Shown: positions 20,574 to 30,517, counted from the stretch's first letter. The stretch is DNA of 64,000 bases from Aeromonas rivuli (GCF_000820045.1 NZ_CDBJ01000027.1:340541-404540), one strand, 5' to 3'. Numbers and translations: made by a program. Notes: generated from the sequence alone by a model not told the origin.

Positions 20574-21584
20574 ATGCGTACAATGAATGCTCTGCCCAGA
20601 CTGTCTCTGATTGGCACAGTGGTCGCCGCGGGTCTGTTTCTGACTGGATGTGGTGAAGACAGCAAGGCTGCTGGCCCCCTGATCCTGAAGACAGCGTTCA
20701 ACCAGTCTGAACACAATCCGCAGTTCAAGGCGCTCGAAGATTTCAGCCAGAAGCTGGAAGCGGCGACCGGTGGTAAATACAAGCTGGAAATTCACCCGAA
20801 CGAGCTGCTGGGAGATCAACGAGCGGCACTGGAACTGGTGCAATCCGGTGCCATTCAACTGGCCGTCGTCGCCAACCCCCTGGTCGAGAACTTCAACAAA
20901 AACTTCTCCGTGCTGGCCATGCCTTACATCTACGACAACCCGGATCACCAGCGCAAAGTCTTCACCGGTGATCTCCTCGATGGCCTGTTCAGCTCCACCA
21001 AGGGCAACGGCTTTGAGGTATTGACCGCCTATACCGCCGGGGCCCGCAGCATGTATATCAAAGGGGCTCCAATCAAGACTCCAGAAGAGATGAAAGGGAA
21101 GAAGATCCGGGTTATGCAGTCCGATACCATGGTCAAGATGCTGACCTGTATGGGGGGCACCGGGGTGCCCATGGGTCAGGGCGAAGTCTACTCCGCCATC
21201 CAGCAGGGGGTGCTTGATGGCGCCGAGAACAACGAGATCACCTACGCCGATCTGAAGCAGTATGAAGTGGCGCCCCATTTCTCTTACACCCGCCATGTAA
21301 TGGTGGCCGATCTGCTGGTGGTCAATGAGTCCTTCCTGGAGAAGATGGATGCCGCCGATCAGGCGACCTTCCGCAAACTGGCCAAAGAGAGTACCGCGAC
21401 CGAGTTTGATCTCTTCAGCCAGGCGCTAGAAACCGCCAAACAGACGGCCACTGCCCAGGGCGCCACCTTTACTGAGGTCGATATTGCCCCCTTCCAGGCG
21501 CGTTGCAAGCCGCTGCAAGAGACGCTGCTGACCACCCCGGAGCAGAAAGATATCTTCAACAAGATCCGCGCATTGGCCAACTAA
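20574..21584 (+). CDS. TRAP transporter substrate-binding protein (DctP family), predicted lipoprotein
   Basis: 336 residues. The N-terminus MRTMNALPRLSLIG... carries a hydrophobic run ending in the lipobox LTGC, so the mature protein should be lipid-anchored at Cys26. DctP-family features follow: GPLILKTAFNQSEHNPQ, YKLEIHPNELLGDQRAALELVQSG, the conserved MKGKKIRVMQSD (the Arg that binds the substrate carboxylate lies here), and GVLDGAENNE. It is the first gene of a complete TRAP system and the KdgR box upstream plus uronate genes suggest a uronate or oligouronide ligand. DctP-type receptors recognise organic acids and uronates, so this is plausible but inferred. Confidence 0.9.
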   Translation: MRTMNALPRLSLIGTVVAAGLFLTGCGEDSKAAGPLILKTAFNQSEHNPQFKALEDFSQKLEAATGGKYKLEIHPNELLGDQRAALELVQSGAIQLAVVANPLVENFNKNFSVLAMPYIYDNPDHQRKVFTGDLLDGLFSSTKGNGFEVLTAYTAGARSMYIKGAPIKTPEEMKGKKIRVMQSDTMVKMLTCMGGTGVPMGQGEVYSAIQQGVLDGAENNEITYADLKQYEVAPHFSYTRHVMVADLLVVNESFLEKMDAADQATFRKLAKESTATEFDLFSQALETAKQTATAQGATFTEVDIAPFQARCKPLQETLLTTPEQKDIFNKIRALAN

Positions 21585-21598
21585 TGGCTGTTGTTGCC

Positions 21599-21620
21599 AG
21601 GGGTTGCCATGGCAACCCCT
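21599..21620. other. Perfect 22-bp palindrome between TRAP genes
   Basis: AGGGGTTGCCA joined directly to its reverse complement, in the 52-base gap between the binding-protein and small membrane subunit genes. There is no T-run. Such hairpins often shield the upstream message and keep binding-protein levels above those of the membrane subunits. Confidence 0.7.
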
Positions 21621-21636
21621 CCTATGAGGTTCCGCT

Positions 21637-22188
21637 ATGAAACCCGCTCAACAACCAGCAACCCTCTCCGAACCATCCGTTCAGCATGGCTTCTATGCCT
21701 CGCTGACCGGGTTCAAGCAAAGAGTGGATCTGGTGGTCTCTTATCTCTGCATCGCCATCGTGGCCGTGATGACCCTACTGGTCACTTATCAGGTGGCAAC
21801 CCGCTACCTGCTCAATAGCCCAAGCGCCGTGAGCGAGGTGCTCTCCCGCTACCTGTTCATCTGGCTGGTCTTGATCGGCAGTGCCTATGTCTTTGGCCTG
21901 CGCGAACACATGGCAATCACCTTCATGCGCGATCGCATGTCGCGCAATGTGCGCATCCTGGTGGAGATGCTCGGTGAGCTGGCGACCACTCTCTTTGCCC
22001 TGCTGGTACTGACCGTGGGGGGTTACATCGGGATGAGCCGCCAGATGGGACAGCTCGATTCGGCGCTGCAGATCCCCATCGGCGTCATCTATGCCGCCAT
22101 CCCTCTTTGCGGCGTGCTGACCGTTTTCTATTGCCTGTACAACCAATACGGGTTGGCCAGACAACTCTCCTTCAAGCAAAAGGTATAA
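21637..22188 (+). CDS. TRAP transporter small membrane subunit (DctQ family)
   Basis: 183 residues with four predicted helices: about 33-58 (LVVSYLCIAIVAVMTLLVTYQV), 68-88, 104-128 and 145-165. The DctQ pattern NSPSAVSEVLSRYLFIWLVLIGSAY and REHMAITFMRDRM is clear. It partners the large subunit 2 bases downstream. The N-terminal 25 residues are polar and probably cytoplasmic. Confidence 0.9.
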   Translation: MKPAQQPATLSEPSVQHGFYASLTGFKQRVDLVVSYLCIAIVAVMTLLVTYQVATRYLLNSPSAVSEVLSRYLFIWLVLIGSAYVFGLREHMAITFMRDRMSRNVRILVEMLGELATTLFALLVLTVGGYIGMSRQMGQLDSALQIPIGVIYAAIPLCGVLTVFYCLYNQYGLARQLSFKQKV

Positions 22189-22190
22189 CC

Positions 22191-23498
22191 ATGGATATTG
22201 CGGTTGTTGTCGCGCTGGTGATGTTCATCGGTGCCTTTGTCCTGCTGTTTATCGGCACCCCTATCAGCATCAGTATCGGGCTCCCCTCCTTCCTGGCCAT
22301 GGTGATCATCCTGCCTTTCGATGGCGCCATCCTGACTTCGGCCCAGCGGGTCTTCGTCGGCCTGGACTCCTTTGCCCTGCTGGCCATTCCCTTCTTCATC
22401 CTGGCCGGCAATCTGATGAACAATGGCGGCATCGCCATCCGCTTGATCAACTGCGCCAAGATAGTCAGCAACTTCCTGCCGGGTCCTCTGGCCCAGACCA
22501 ACGTGGTTGCCAACATGCTGTTTGGCTCCATCAGCGGCTCCGGCGTCGCCTCGGCGGCGGCCATCGGCGGCATCATGTCCCCTATCCAGAAGAAGGATAA
22601 ATACGATCCCGCCTTCAGTGCCGCGGTCAATATCGCCTCGGCACCGACTGGCATGCTGATCCCCCCAAGCAACTCCCTGATCGTCTATGCCACTGTGGCG
22701 GGCAGTGTCTCCATCACGGCCCTGTTCATGGGCGGCTACGTGCCCGGCATTCTGTGGGGACTGGGGGTCATGCTGGTGGCGGGCTTCATTGCCAAGCGCC
22801 GTGGTTATGTGGCCGAGCACAACTCTCTCAAGGGTCTGCGCCTCAAACTGTTGTTAGATGCCATCCCCAGCCTGCTGATGATCGTTGTGGTTATCGGTGG
22901 CATCCTCGGTGGCATCTTCACCGCGACCGAAGCCTCCGCCATTGCCGTGGTCTATTCGCTGATCCTCGGTGTCTGCTACCGGAACATCAAGGCCGTCGAT
23001 CTGCCCGCCATCTTCCTGGCTACCGCCAAAATGACCGCCATCGTGATCCTGATGCTGGCCGCCTCATCCATCATGTCCTGGGTAATGGCGTTCACCCAGA
23101 TCCCGGCACTGATCGCATCGGCCCTGCTCTCCTTCACCGACAGTTTCCTGATCATCCTGCTGGTCATGAATCTGGTACTGCTGCTAGTGGGCACCTTCAT
23201 GGACCCCACCCCGGCGGTACTCATCTTTACCCCCATCTTCCTGCCCATCTGCACCCAGTTCGGCATGGATCCGGTGCAATTTGGCATCATGATGATCTTC
23301 AATCTCTCCCTTGGCACCATCACGCCACCGGTTGGTCCCATACTGTTCACCGGATGCAAGATCGGGGGGATAAAAATTGAAGGGGTCATCAAGCCACTGC
23401 TGCCTTTCTTCGCGGTCATTGCGCTGGTGCTGATGCTGGTGACCTATGTACCAGCCATCTCGATGGCGCTGCCCCAGGCGATGGGACTGATCAAATGA
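22191..23498 (+). CDS. TRAP transporter large permease (DctM family)
   Basis: 435 residues with about a dozen hydrophobic helices. It carries the DctM signatures FALLAIPFFILAGNLMN, the conserved GSISGSGVASAAAIGGIM, APTGMLIPPSNSLIVYA and the C-terminal LNLSLGTITPPVGPILF-type FNLSLGTITPPVGP. It is the Na+-driven permease of the system. The ATG at 22191 follows AAAAGGTATAACC and is two bases after the stop of the small subunit; the frame from 22107 overlaps that gene and is rejected. Confidence 0.93.
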   Translation: MDIAVVVALVMFIGAFVLLFIGTPISISIGLPSFLAMVIILPFDGAILTSAQRVFVGLDSFALLAIPFFILAGNLMNNGGIAIRLINCAKIVSNFLPGPLAQTNVVANMLFGSISGSGVASAAAIGGIMSPIQKKDKYDPAFSAAVNIASAPTGMLIPPSNSLIVYATVAGSVSITALFMGGYVPGILWGLGVMLVAGFIAKRRGYVAEHNSLKGLRLKLLLDAIPSLLMIVVVIGGILGGIFTATEASAIAVVYSLILGVCYRNIKAVDLPAIFLATAKMTAIVILMLAASSIMSWVMAFTQIPALIASALLSFTDSFLIILLVMNLVLLLVGTFMDPTPAVLIFTPIFLPICTQFGMDPVQFGIMMIFNLSLGTITPPVGPILFTGCKIGGIKIEGVIKPLLPFFAVIALVLMLVTYVPAISMALPQAMGLIK

Positions 23499-23548
23499 TG
23501 CCTCTGTGCGACGGGCATGGATGCCGGTCGCACTCGTGATGAACCCAC

Positions 23549-23576
23549 CCCGGGCGCGTCGGCGTCCGGGTTTTTT
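23549..23576 (+). terminator. Terminator of the TRAP operon
   Basis: CCCGGGCGC-GTCG-GCGTCCGGG (one G-T pair) followed by six T, 50 bases after the permease stop. Confidence 0.88.
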
Positions 23577-23706
23577 CATCTCTGCAGCAAGGAAACGGGG
23601 GATGAGAACAAGCAGGAGAGAGCAGGGCGCCCTGGGGCTGGCGCGCACTGTCAGGGAGATTACGTGGGCAGAACCACCGCGGATAGGCGGAGCCCGGAGG
23701 TGCGCC

Positions 23707-23922
23707 TCAGCGATCCAGGTAGCGGCCTTGTTCCATCTCGCGCTCTCGTTGACACTCGGCGAGGTAGATGGCGGCAGCGATGGCCGGGGTAGCATGGTGT
23801 TTGTCGATGGCATTGGAGACCATCAGTTGCAGGGTATTGAGGTTCTTGGCCTTGCGAAACTTGCGCAGCCAGTGACCCTTGTCGCCCAGCTCGTCTATGG
23901 AGATTTTTTCTTGGATGGACAT
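23707..23922 (-). CDS. Small conserved-looking hypothetical protein downstream of trpS
   Basis: 71 residues from the ATG at 23922 (MSIQEKISIDELGDKGHWLRKF), charged and helix-rich, with no signal peptide or membrane segment. A lysine/arginine-rich middle (KFRKAKNLNTLQLM) is followed by AIAAAIYLAECQREREMEQG. Base use matches neighbouring genes. It lies 123 bases beyond trpS behind a probable terminator. I do not recognise a family. It was considered as TrpR because of trpS nearby, but it lacks the TrpR helix-turn-helix and length. The longer frame from 24036 runs through the terminator and is rejected. Confidence 0.6.
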   Translation of the reverse strand: MSIQEKISIDELGDKGHWLRKFRKAKNLNTLQLMVSNAIDKHHATPAIAAAIYLAECQREREMEQGRYLDR

Positions 23923-23990
23923 GCTCACTCTTGGGACTCGGGGTCCACTTAAATTCAGGATCCGGGGATCACAGATACCGAGGGGGAAAA

Positions 23991-24019
23991 CAAAGAAAGC
24001 CAGGTTGATACCCGGCTTC
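23991..24019 (-). terminator. Probable terminator of trpS
   Basis: On the minus strand AAGCCGGG-TATCAA-CCTGGCTT (one G-T pair) is followed by TCTTTG, about 27 bases after the trpS stop. Confidence 0.65.
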
Positions 24020-24045
24020 CTACGGTTACACCACAATCCGATATA

Positions 24046-25050
24046 TCAGGCTCTGGGAACGAAGCCAACCACATCATATACGCTGGCCAGGGTTTTTTCA
24101 GCCCTTTCCCGGGCCTTTTGTGCACCGGCAGCGAGGATGGCCTGCAGATGAGTCTCATCTTGACGCAGGGCATGGAAACGGGCTTGTAGCGGCTCAAGCA
24201 GGGCAACCACGGCCTCGGCGCACTCACCTTTCAAATGGCCATACATCTTGCCTTCGAAGTGCTGCTCGAGCTCAGGGATGGGGCGGCCGGTCACGCCAGA
24301 CATCAGGGTCAGCAGGTTGGACACCCCAGGCTTGTTGACCGGATCGAAGCGCACCACGGCCGGCTCGTCCGAATCGGTGACGGCCCGCTTGATCTTCTTC
24401 ACTATCTGCTTGGGATCTTCCAGCAGACCGATGAAGTTGGCCTCGTTGTCGTCAGACTTGGACATCTTCTTGGTCGGATCCTGCAGGCTCATCACCCGGG
24501 CACCCTCTTCGGGAATGAAGGGTTCGGGCAGGGTGAACACCTCGCCATGCAGATTGTTGAAACGGGTGCAGATGTCGCGGGTCAGCTCCAGATGCTGCTT
24601 CTGATCGTTGCCGACCGGCACCTGATTGGCCTGATAAAGCAGGATGTCCGCCGCCATCAGCACCGGGTAGCCGAACAGACCGACGTTGACGTTATTCTCG
24701 AAACGGGCGGACTTGTCCTTGAACTGGGTCATACGCGACAGTTCACCCATCTGGGTGTAGCAGTTGAGGATCCAGCCAAGCTCGGCGTGCTGGGGCACAT
24801 GAGACTGGATGAAGACGGTGCTCTTGGCGGGATCAATCCCGACTGCCAGATAGAGGGCGGCGGCATCCAGGCAGGCCTTGCGCAGGGCAGCAGGCTCCTG
24901 GCGGGCGGTGATGGCATGGAGATCGACGATGCAATAGAGGCAATCGAAGTCATCTTGCATCTTGACCCACTGACGCAGGGCGCCCATGTAGTTGCCTATG
25001 GTGAGCTGCCCGGAGGGCTGGGCACCGCTCAGTACTATTGGTTTGGCCAT
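24046..25050 (-). CDS. trpS: Tryptophanyl-tRNA synthetase
   Basis: 334-residue class Ic synthetase charging tRNA-Trp. The HIGH-equivalent TIGN (17-20, in [15 protein letters not shown]), the [14 protein letters not shown] tRNA/ATP segment, and KMSKS at 195-199 are all intact. Length equals E. coli TrpS. It is last in the rpe-gph-trpS run, starting 18 bases after gph, the same order as in E. coli. Confidence 0.97.
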   Translation of the reverse strand: MAKPIVLSGAQPSGQLTIGNYMGALRQWVKMQDDFDCLYCIVDLHAITARQEPAALRKACLDAAALYLAVGIDPAKSTVFIQSHVPQHAELGWILNCYTQMGELSRMTQFKDKSARFENNVNVGLFGYPVLMAADILLYQANQVPVGNDQKQHLELTRDICTRFNNLHGEVFTLPEPFIPEEGARVMSLQDPTKKMSKSDDNEANFIGLLEDPKQIVKKIKRAVTDSDEPAVVRFDPVNKPGVSNLLTLMSGVTGRPIPELEQHFEGKMYGHLKGECAEAVVALLEPLQARFHALRQDETHLQAILAAGAQKARERAEKTLASVYDVVGFVPRA

Positions 25051-25068
25051 GGAGAGGAGTCCTTGTTC

Positions 25069-25737
25069 TTATTCGACCAGCAGGGCATCGAGCTCACAGA
25101 AATGCTCGCACACCCAGTCTGGATTGGAGTCGGCAATGGGGCGGCCATAGTTGTAGCCATAGGTGAGCCCTACCACCTTCATGCTGGCGGCCTGGGCGGC
25201 CAGCACATCATTTTCGGAGTCACCCACCATCAGGGTGCGCGCCGGGCTGACACCCAGCTCATGGCAGGCATGCAGCAGCGGTGTCGGGCTCGGCTTCTTT
25301 GGTTCCACACAGTTGCCGCCCAGCCAGAGCGCAAAGCAATCGGCAATGCCGAGGGCATCGAGGATCGGCTGCACGAAGTGACTCGGCTTGTTGGTCACCA
25401 CGGCCTGGCGGTAACCCAGTTTTTGTAAACGGCGCAGGCTCTGCTCGACCCCGTCATACATGGCCAGCCCTTCCAGCAGACAAGCCTGATAGTGCCGATC
25501 GAACAGGCCGCGGGCCTGGCTGAACTGTTCGCCAGCACCGCGATAATCCAGGGCGCGGGAGATGAGCTTATCGGCACCATTGCCGACCCAGGTACGAACC
25601 ACGGCCTCGTCGGCCTCGGCCAGACCCAGATCGGTGAGAGTGCGATTGACCGCCAGCGCCAGCTGGGAAGCACTGTCGATCAGGGTGCCGTCCAAATCGA
25701 ACAGCACCAGATCGAAGGGACGATTAACGCTGGACAT
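25069..25737 (-). CDS. gph: Phosphoglycolate phosphatase
   Basis: 222-residue HAD hydrolase that clears 2-phosphoglycolate, for example from repair of oxidised DNA ends. Motif I DLDGTLID, motif [10 protein letters not shown], the motif III lysine in [11 protein letters not shown] and motif [17 protein letters not shown] are visible. The ATG at 25737 has GGAG eight bases upstream and overlaps the rpe 3' end by 14 bases; a GTG five codons upstream is less likely. Flanking rpe and trpS fix the name. Confidence 0.94.
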   Translation of the reverse strand: MSSVNRPFDLVLFDLDGTLIDSASQLALAVNRTLTDLGLAEADEAVVRTWVGNGADKLISRALDYRGAGEQFSQARGLFDRHYQACLLEGLAMYDGVEQSLRRLQKLGYRQAVVTNKPSHFVQPILDALGIADCFALWLGGNCVEPKKPSPTPLLHACHELGVSPARTLMVGDSENDVLAAQAASMKVVGLTYGYNYGRPIADSNPDWVCEHFCELDALLVE

Positions 25738-26398
25738 GGGCAAGCTCCGCACGCATCTGGTCGATCACCGCCTTGTAGTCTGGCTGGCTGAAGATGGCAG
25801 AACCGGCCACGAACATGTCGGCACCGGCCTCGGCAATGGCACGAATGTTGTCTACCTTGACCCCGCCATCGATCTCCAGGCGAATGTCACGGCCACTCTC
25901 GTCTATCAGACGGCGCACCTGGCGCAGCTTGTCGAGGGTGCCGGGGATGAAGCTCTGACCACCGAAACCGGGGTTGACCGACATCAGCAGGATCACGTCC
26001 AGCTTGTCCATCACATATTCGAGGCAAGAGAGCGGCGTGGCCGGATTGAGCACCAGGCCAGCCTGGCAGCCCTGCTCCTTGATGAGCCCAAGGGTGCGGT
26101 CGACGTGATCGGACGCTTCCGGGTGGAAGGTGATGAGATTGGCACCCGCCTTGGCAAAATCAGGGACTATCCTGTCCACCGGCTTGACCATGAGGTGCAC
26201 ATCGATCATCGCCTTGATACCGAAGTCACGCAGGGCCTGACAGACCATGGGGCCTATGGTCAGATTGGGCACATAGTGATTGTCCATCACATCGAAATGC
26301 ACCACATCGGCACCCGCTGCCAATACCTTGGCAACATCGTCGCCCAGACGGGCAAAATCGGCGGAGAGGATCGAGGGAGCTATCAGAAAGTCTTTCAT
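25724..26398 (-). CDS. rpe: Ribulose-phosphate 3-epimerase
   Basis: 224-residue TIM-barrel epimerase interconverting ribulose 5-phosphate and xylulose 5-phosphate. [14 protein letters not shown], the metal ligands in [13 protein letters not shown] and DVHLMV, and DGGVK followed by FVAGSAIF are near-identical to the E. coli protein. I take the ATG at 26398 (MKDFLIAPS) from family length; an ATG four codons earlier (26410) is possible. Confidence 0.96.
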   Translation of the reverse strand: MKDFLIAPSILSADFARLGDDVAKVLAAGADVVHFDVMDNHYVPNLTIGPMVCQALRDFGIKAMIDVHLMVKPVDRIVPDFAKAGANLITFHPEASDHVDRTLGLIKEQGCQAGLVLNPATPLSCLEYVMDKLDVILLMSVNPGFGGQSFIPGTLDKLRQVRRLIDESGRDIRLEIDGGVKVDNIRAIAEAGADMFVAGSAIFSQPDYKAVIDQMRAELAHVQR

Positions 26399-26728
26399 CA
26401 CGTCATCCATTGGCAGCTAGGCGAAAAAACGGCGCAATTTTACCCCAAACTGGCTCAGGAAACGAGACTGATTGCCGCTTACCGCGCCTCATGGCCCACG
26501 GGAGACCCATTTTCCCGGATATGGGGAGATATGGGCGCCCCCCGGGCCGGGAAGTTGAGAGTGCTCAACCCGTCTCCAGCCTCCAATCTCGACTCATATC
26601 ACCCTCATCAGGGCAAATAGAGACCATCTCCCATGATGGGATGAACAACATACAGCGCAGAGTGATGAGGGACGGAAGGGGCTCTCTTGGCGAAAGCTGG
26701 CTAGGCTGTAGGGAGCCAGGAGGCGCAC
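26399..26728. other. Intergenic region between rpe and the DUF2970 gene
   Basis: No gene or clear regulatory site. In E. coli and relatives dam directly precedes rpe; here this gap and a small convergent gene split the pair. Confidence 0.5.
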
Positions 26729-26920
26729 ATGAACCAAAGACTCACCCTGTGGCACACGCTCACCAGCACCCTCGCCGCCCTGTTCGGGGTGCAATCCCAG
26801 CGCAATCGCCAGCGAGATTTTGCCGACGGCTCGCCATTGGCTTTCATCCTGATGGGAGTGCTACTGATCGCCCTGATGCTAGGCAGCCTCTGGCTACTGG
26901 TGAGCTGGGTGCTCGCTTAG
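26729..26920 (+). CDS. DUF2970 family small membrane protein
   Basis: 63 residues. The soluble N-terminus has the family pattern LTSTLAALFGVQSQRNRQRDF, followed by one long hydrophobic helix (about 38-62: FILMGVLLIALMLGSLWLLV). AGGAGG lies seven bases before the ATG. Function unknown. It is inserted on the opposite strand between rpe and dam and converges on dam with an 17-base gap. Confidence 0.85.
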   Translation: MNQRLTLWHTLTSTLAALFGVQSQRNRQRDFADGSPLAFILMGVLLIALMLGSLWLLVSWVLA

Positions 26921-26937
26921 CCGTTCAGCGGCCCTGC

Positions 26938-27813
26938 CTAGACGCTGGTGCCAACCTCGACCAGATCCCCTGGATACCACCCCTGCTCCGGCGCTATGCC
27001 GGGAGGATAGAGCGCCAGCAGCTCGGCCACCTTGTTGCGGGTGCCGCCATTGCGGCTGATGGTGCGTTTGACCAGGATTTCATCGAGCCTGGCACCACGA
27101 TAGAGTTCGCGGGTCAGTTCGATGTCGTGGTTGCTGATGAGCACGGGAACCCCTTTCTCGGCAGCCGTGTGCCGCGCCAGCCGCGCCAGCACCGCCTGAT
27201 CGTCCAGGGTAAAGCCCCCGGCCGAATAGCTGGTGAAGCTGGCCGTGGTAGAGAGAGGGGCATAAGGGGGATCGCAATAGATGACCCAGTCGGCCTGCGC
27301 CCGCTTGATGGCATCGGCATAGCTCTCGCAGATGAAGGTCGCCTTCTGCGCCTTCTCAGCGAAGAACCACAGCTCTTTTTCCGGGAAATAGGGCTTCTTG
27401 TAAGAGCCAAAGGGGACGTTGAAGCCCCCCTTCTTGTTGTATCGGCACAGGCCGTTGAACCCGTGGCGGTTGAGGAACAGGAACAGCAGGGCGCGCTCGA
27501 AGCTGCCCTCTGTCTGGTTGAACTGAGTCCGCAACCGGTAATAAGCCGCCTTGTGATTGTTCTCGGCCACAAACAGCTTGCGCGCCTCGGCAATCAATTG
27601 CTCAGGTGTGAGCTTGAGATGGTTATAGAGGGCAATCAGATCCGGATTGATGTCGTTGAGCACATAGGCATCGTAATCGGTGTTGAGAAACACGGATCCG
27701 GCACCGACGAAAGGCTCCAGCAACACACGCCCTGCTGGCAACCGCTCGGCAATCTCTTCAACCAGGGAATACTTTCCCCCGGCCCATTTTAAAAAAGCGC
27801 GTGTTTTCTTCAT
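26938..27813 (-). CDS. dam: DNA adenine methyltransferase (GATC)
   Basis: 291-residue N6-adenine methyltransferase directing mismatch repair, replication timing and gene switching. The SAM-binding FLKWAGGKYSLVEEI (7-21) and FVGAGSVFLN, and the catalytic DPPY at 181-184, are intact, as is SRNGGTRNKVAELLALY near the end. It lies 69 bases after damX, behind a probable terminator, in the conserved aroK-aroB-damX-dam order. Confidence 0.96.
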   Translation of the reverse strand: MKKTRAFLKWAGGKYSLVEEIAERLPAGRVLLEPFVGAGSVFLNTDYDAYVLNDINPDLIALYNHLKLTPEQLIAEARKLFVAENNHKAAYYRLRTQFNQTEGSFERALLFLFLNRHGFNGLCRYNKKGGFNVPFGSYKKPYFPEKELWFFAEKAQKATFICESYADAIKRAQADWVIYCDPPYAPLSTTASFTSYSAGGFTLDDQAVLARLARHTAAEKGVPVLISNHDIELTRELYRGARLDEILVKRTISRNGGTRNKVAELLALYPPGIAPEQGWYPGDLVEVGTSV

Positions 27814-27843
27814 GGAAATCCGGCGTTAAGAAGGCAGCAACCC

Positions 27844-27869
27844 AAAAAGGGGGACGATTCTACCCCCTT
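27844..27869 (-). terminator. Terminator between damX and dam
   Basis: On the minus strand AAGGGGG and CCCCCTT pair around a nine-base loop, followed by TTT. dam transcription is therefore likely to rely partly on readthrough or on an internal promoter. Confidence 0.65.
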
Positions 27870-27882
27870 ATCCGACCTGCTG

Positions 27883-29430
27883 CTATGGCTTCAGCTCTTT
27901 TTGTACCTGGGCGAACGACTTGGGCCAGGGCTGCCCCTTGACCAGGGCGGGTGGTAACTGGCGGATGGCCGCCTTCGCCTGCTGGAGGCTGGCATGATCG
28001 CCTTGCAGCACCACGAACCAGGGACTGCCGCGGAATTGGGTCTGATAGACCCAGACCTTGCCCGACAGCTGGTTCTCCGCCACGAAGCTGTCGACCGCTG
28101 GCCGGTTGCTCGCCCCCATCAACTGCACGCTGTAATGGGTCTTGGCTTTCTGCTGCAAGGTGGTTACCGGGGTCAGGGCAACCCGGGGGGCTGACGCGGC
28201 CTGCTCGACAATCTTGGCAGGGCCTGTCTGGCTCGCTGGGGCTGTCGTGGCAGCCTGATTGCCTGTCGCCTGCTTGGCTTGCGAGCCTGCCTGCCCATTG
28301 GACGGGGCCACGTTTGACGCGTCACCGGTCAGCTCCTTGACCACCTCGCTGGGCAGGGCGCCGCTGACGCTGGGCCCTGTCATCAGCTTCTCGACCACGT
28401 CGTCGGAGATCACTATCCGGCGACCCTCGTAATTGCCTGACTCGGCAGTCACCGTCTCGCTCTCCACTTTCTTGGGCAAGACCTGGCTCTCTGGTTTCCA
28501 ATCCCGTACCAGAGCGCCGCTGTCATTACTGGCTGCTCCCAGTTGAGTATCTGCCTGGTTCACAGCCCCAGCCGGACTCTCCCCCGGAATGGGGGCTGGC
28601 AGTGTTGTGCTCACCGGTTTCGCCATCTCCTGGCCCTCCGGCTTGTCTGAAAACAGCGGGGGAAGCAGGTAAGTGAGCGCCAGCAAGATGCCGATGACGG
28701 CAACAAAACCCAGGACGACCTGCTTGATGGGCAGCTTGGGTTGCGACTTCTTGGGTCTTCTGTCGGTCATGATATCCTCCAGTGCCTGCATGATGATGGA
28801 CGGCTGTCCTTTCGATTGGCTCAGGATCTCCTCTACCTTGGCTTTGGGCAAGAGGGTCGCCGGTATCTTCTGCGCTTTTGCTTTCTCATACAGGAAGATG
28901 CGTTGCTCAGGGGCGCTCAGGGGGGCGACCTCCAGCTCGAGGGAGGGCATGGCTCGCCCCTTGAGACCCGGGCGCACAGTGCGACACCAGGCGTCATCAG
29001 CGGTCAACAGGGTCGCCAACTGATGAGGCTTGGTCAGGGTGTCATTGTGACGACACAGGGTCCAAAGCTCGCTGAGCACCTCGGCAGGCAACTCGTGCGC
29101 ACGCTCGATCAGCAACAACAGCGTTGCAGGCTTTCCTTCCATCATGCGAAAGAAGCTGTCAGCCAAGGCATCTTGAGGATTGAACAGGGGTTTATCAACT
29201 ATCTGCTCAAGCAGCAGCTGACGCACCTCGCCCATCTTCATGTCGGGACGGCCGATCAGGCTCACCACCTGCACCTTCTCAGGCAGGCGGGTCAGCAACA
29301 GCTCGCAGAGGGTGGCGCGGCCGCTGCCGGCCGGACCGGATAGAAATATAAAAGGATGATTGAATTCAATCAGATGCAGCAGCCGTTCGACCAGCTGCCG
29401 CTGAGAGGGAAACTGAAGCAACTTACTCAC
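27883..29430 (-). CDS. damX: DamX cell-division protein (AAA-like domain, TM helix, SPOR domain)
   Basis: 515 residues. The cytoplasmic N-terminus looks like an AAA/P-loop domain with GPAGSGRAT at 32-40, where Arg replaces the usual Walker A lysine. A single membrane helix lies at about 238-257, then a low-complexity Ala/Gln/Thr-rich periplasmic linker, and a SPOR domain at about 430-510 ([20 protein letters not shown] ... [19 protein letters not shown]). SPOR domains bind denuded septal peptidoglycan. It is larger than E. coli DamX (428), mainly through the ATPase-like part. It overlaps aroB by eight bases. Confidence 0.9.
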   Translation of the reverse strand: MSKLLQFPSQRQLVERLLHLIEFNHPFIFLSGPAGSGRATLCELLLTRLPEKVQVVSLIGRPDMKMGEVRQLLLEQIVDKPLFNPQDALADSFFRMMEGKPATLLLLIERAHELPAEVLSELWTLCRHNDTLTKPHQLATLLTADDAWCRTVRPGLKGRAMPSLELEVAPLSAPEQRIFLYEKAKAQKIPATLLPKAKVEEILSQSKGQPSIIMQALEDIMTDRRPKKSQPKLPIKQVVLGFVAVIGILLALTYLLPPLFSDKPEGQEMAKPVSTTLPAPIPGESPAGAVNQADTQLGAASNDSGALVRDWKPESQVLPKKVESETVTAESGNYEGRRIVISDDVVEKLMTGPSVSGALPSEVVKELTGDASNVAPSNGQAGSQAKQATGNQAATTAPASQTGPAKIVEQAASAPRVALTPVTTLQQKAKTHYSVQLMGASNRPAVDSFVAENQLSGKVWVYQTQFRGSPWFVVLQGDHASLQQAKAAIRQLPPALVKGQPWPKSFAQVQKELKP

Positions 29431-30517
29431 ATTCGGACTCGATCACCGATTGCAATTGAGCATCAGACACATCGGCCACCACTTCGGCATGGCCTATTCC
29501 CACCGGCAATACCAGACGCAGCTTGCCAGCCAGCACCTTCTTGTCACGGCGCATGTGACGCAGGTAAGCATCGAAGTTCATATCGGCAGGCCCCTTCACC
29601 GGCAGCTTGGCCGCCAGCAGCAAGGCACGGATCCGCTCCTGCTGTTCGCCGCTCACCTGACCACGCAACCGGGCCGTGGCCGCCGCTTGCATCATACCCG
29701 CAGCGACAGCCTCGCCATGCAGCCAGTTGCCATAGCCTTGTTCTGCTTCGATGGCATGACCAAAGGTATGACCCAAATTGAGCAGCGCCCGCACACCGTG
29801 CTCAGTCTCATCCTCGGCAACCACTTCGGCCTTGATCTCGCAGCAACGCTTAATGGCATAGGCTAACGCAGTCGGATCCTGCCGCTGTAGCCGAGGCATG
29901 TTTTGCTCCAGCCAGCTGAAGAAATCTGCATCCCAGATGATGCCGTACTTGATCACCTCTGCCATGCCTGAGGCAAATTCACGCTCGGACAGGGTCTGCA
30001 GGCATTCAGTATCTATGACGACCAGTTTGGGCTGATAGAAGGCACCGATCATGTTCTTGCCGAGGGGGTGATTCACGGCAGTCTTGCCGCCAACAGAGGA
30101 GTCGACTTGGGAGAGGAGTGTGGTGGGGACCTGGATGAAGGGGATACCGCGTTGGAAGCTGGCGGCCGCAAAGCCCACCACATCCCCTATCACGCCCCCA
30201 CCCAGGGCGATCAGGGTAGTATCACGTCCATGGTTGGTCTCAAGTAGCGCAGACATGATGCGTTCGAAAGTCGCCAGCGTCTTGTGTGCCTCACCATCCG
30301 GCAGGATCAGGTGTTCTACCTGATAGTCCGCCAGTAGCTGACTCACCCGCTCCAGATAGAGGGGAGCCACCACGGTGTTGGTCACTATCATGACCCGTCT
30401 ACCCTTGATGGCCTGAGTCAGCACGTCGGGGTGCTGCAGCAGTCCAGCCGCTATTTCTATCGGGTAAGAACGCTCACCCAGTTCGACCTTCAACCTTTCC
30501 ATGGACGTCCTCGACAT
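29423..30517 (-). CDS. aroB: 3-dehydroquinate synthase
   Basis: 364-residue NAD- and metal-dependent enzyme, second step of the shikimate pathway. PDGEAHKTL, the glycine loop [36 protein letters not shown] and the metal-binding HTFGHAIE are all present. The start codon shares a base with the aroK stop (TAATG), indicating coupled translation. Confidence 0.97.
   Translation of the reverse strand: MSRTSMERLKVELGERSYPIEIAAGLLQHPDVLTQAIKGRRVMIVTNTVVAPLYLERVSQLLADYQVEHLILPDGEAHKTLATFERIMSALLETNHGRDTTLIALGGGVIGDVVGFAAASFQRGIPFIQVPTTLLSQVDSSVGGKTAVNHPLGKNMIGAFYQPKLVVIDTECLQTLSEREFASGMAEVIKYGIIWDADFFSWLEQNMPRLQRQDPTALAYAIKRCCEIKAEVVAEDETEHGVRALLNLGHTFGHAIEAEQGYGNWLHGEAVAAGMMQAAATARLRGQVSGEQQERIRALLLAAKLPVKGPADMNFDAYLRHMRRDKKVLAGKLRLVLPVGIGHAEVVADVSDAQLQSVIESECE

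Noticed and set aside
23707-24036. trpR next to trpS
   Set aside because: The encoded protein lacks the TrpR helix-turn-helix and known residues; the first 38 codons of the long frame run through a terminator.
26410-27792. 460-codon frame overlapping dam and the DUF2970 gene
   Set aside because: Antisense to dam; no domain and improbable composition.
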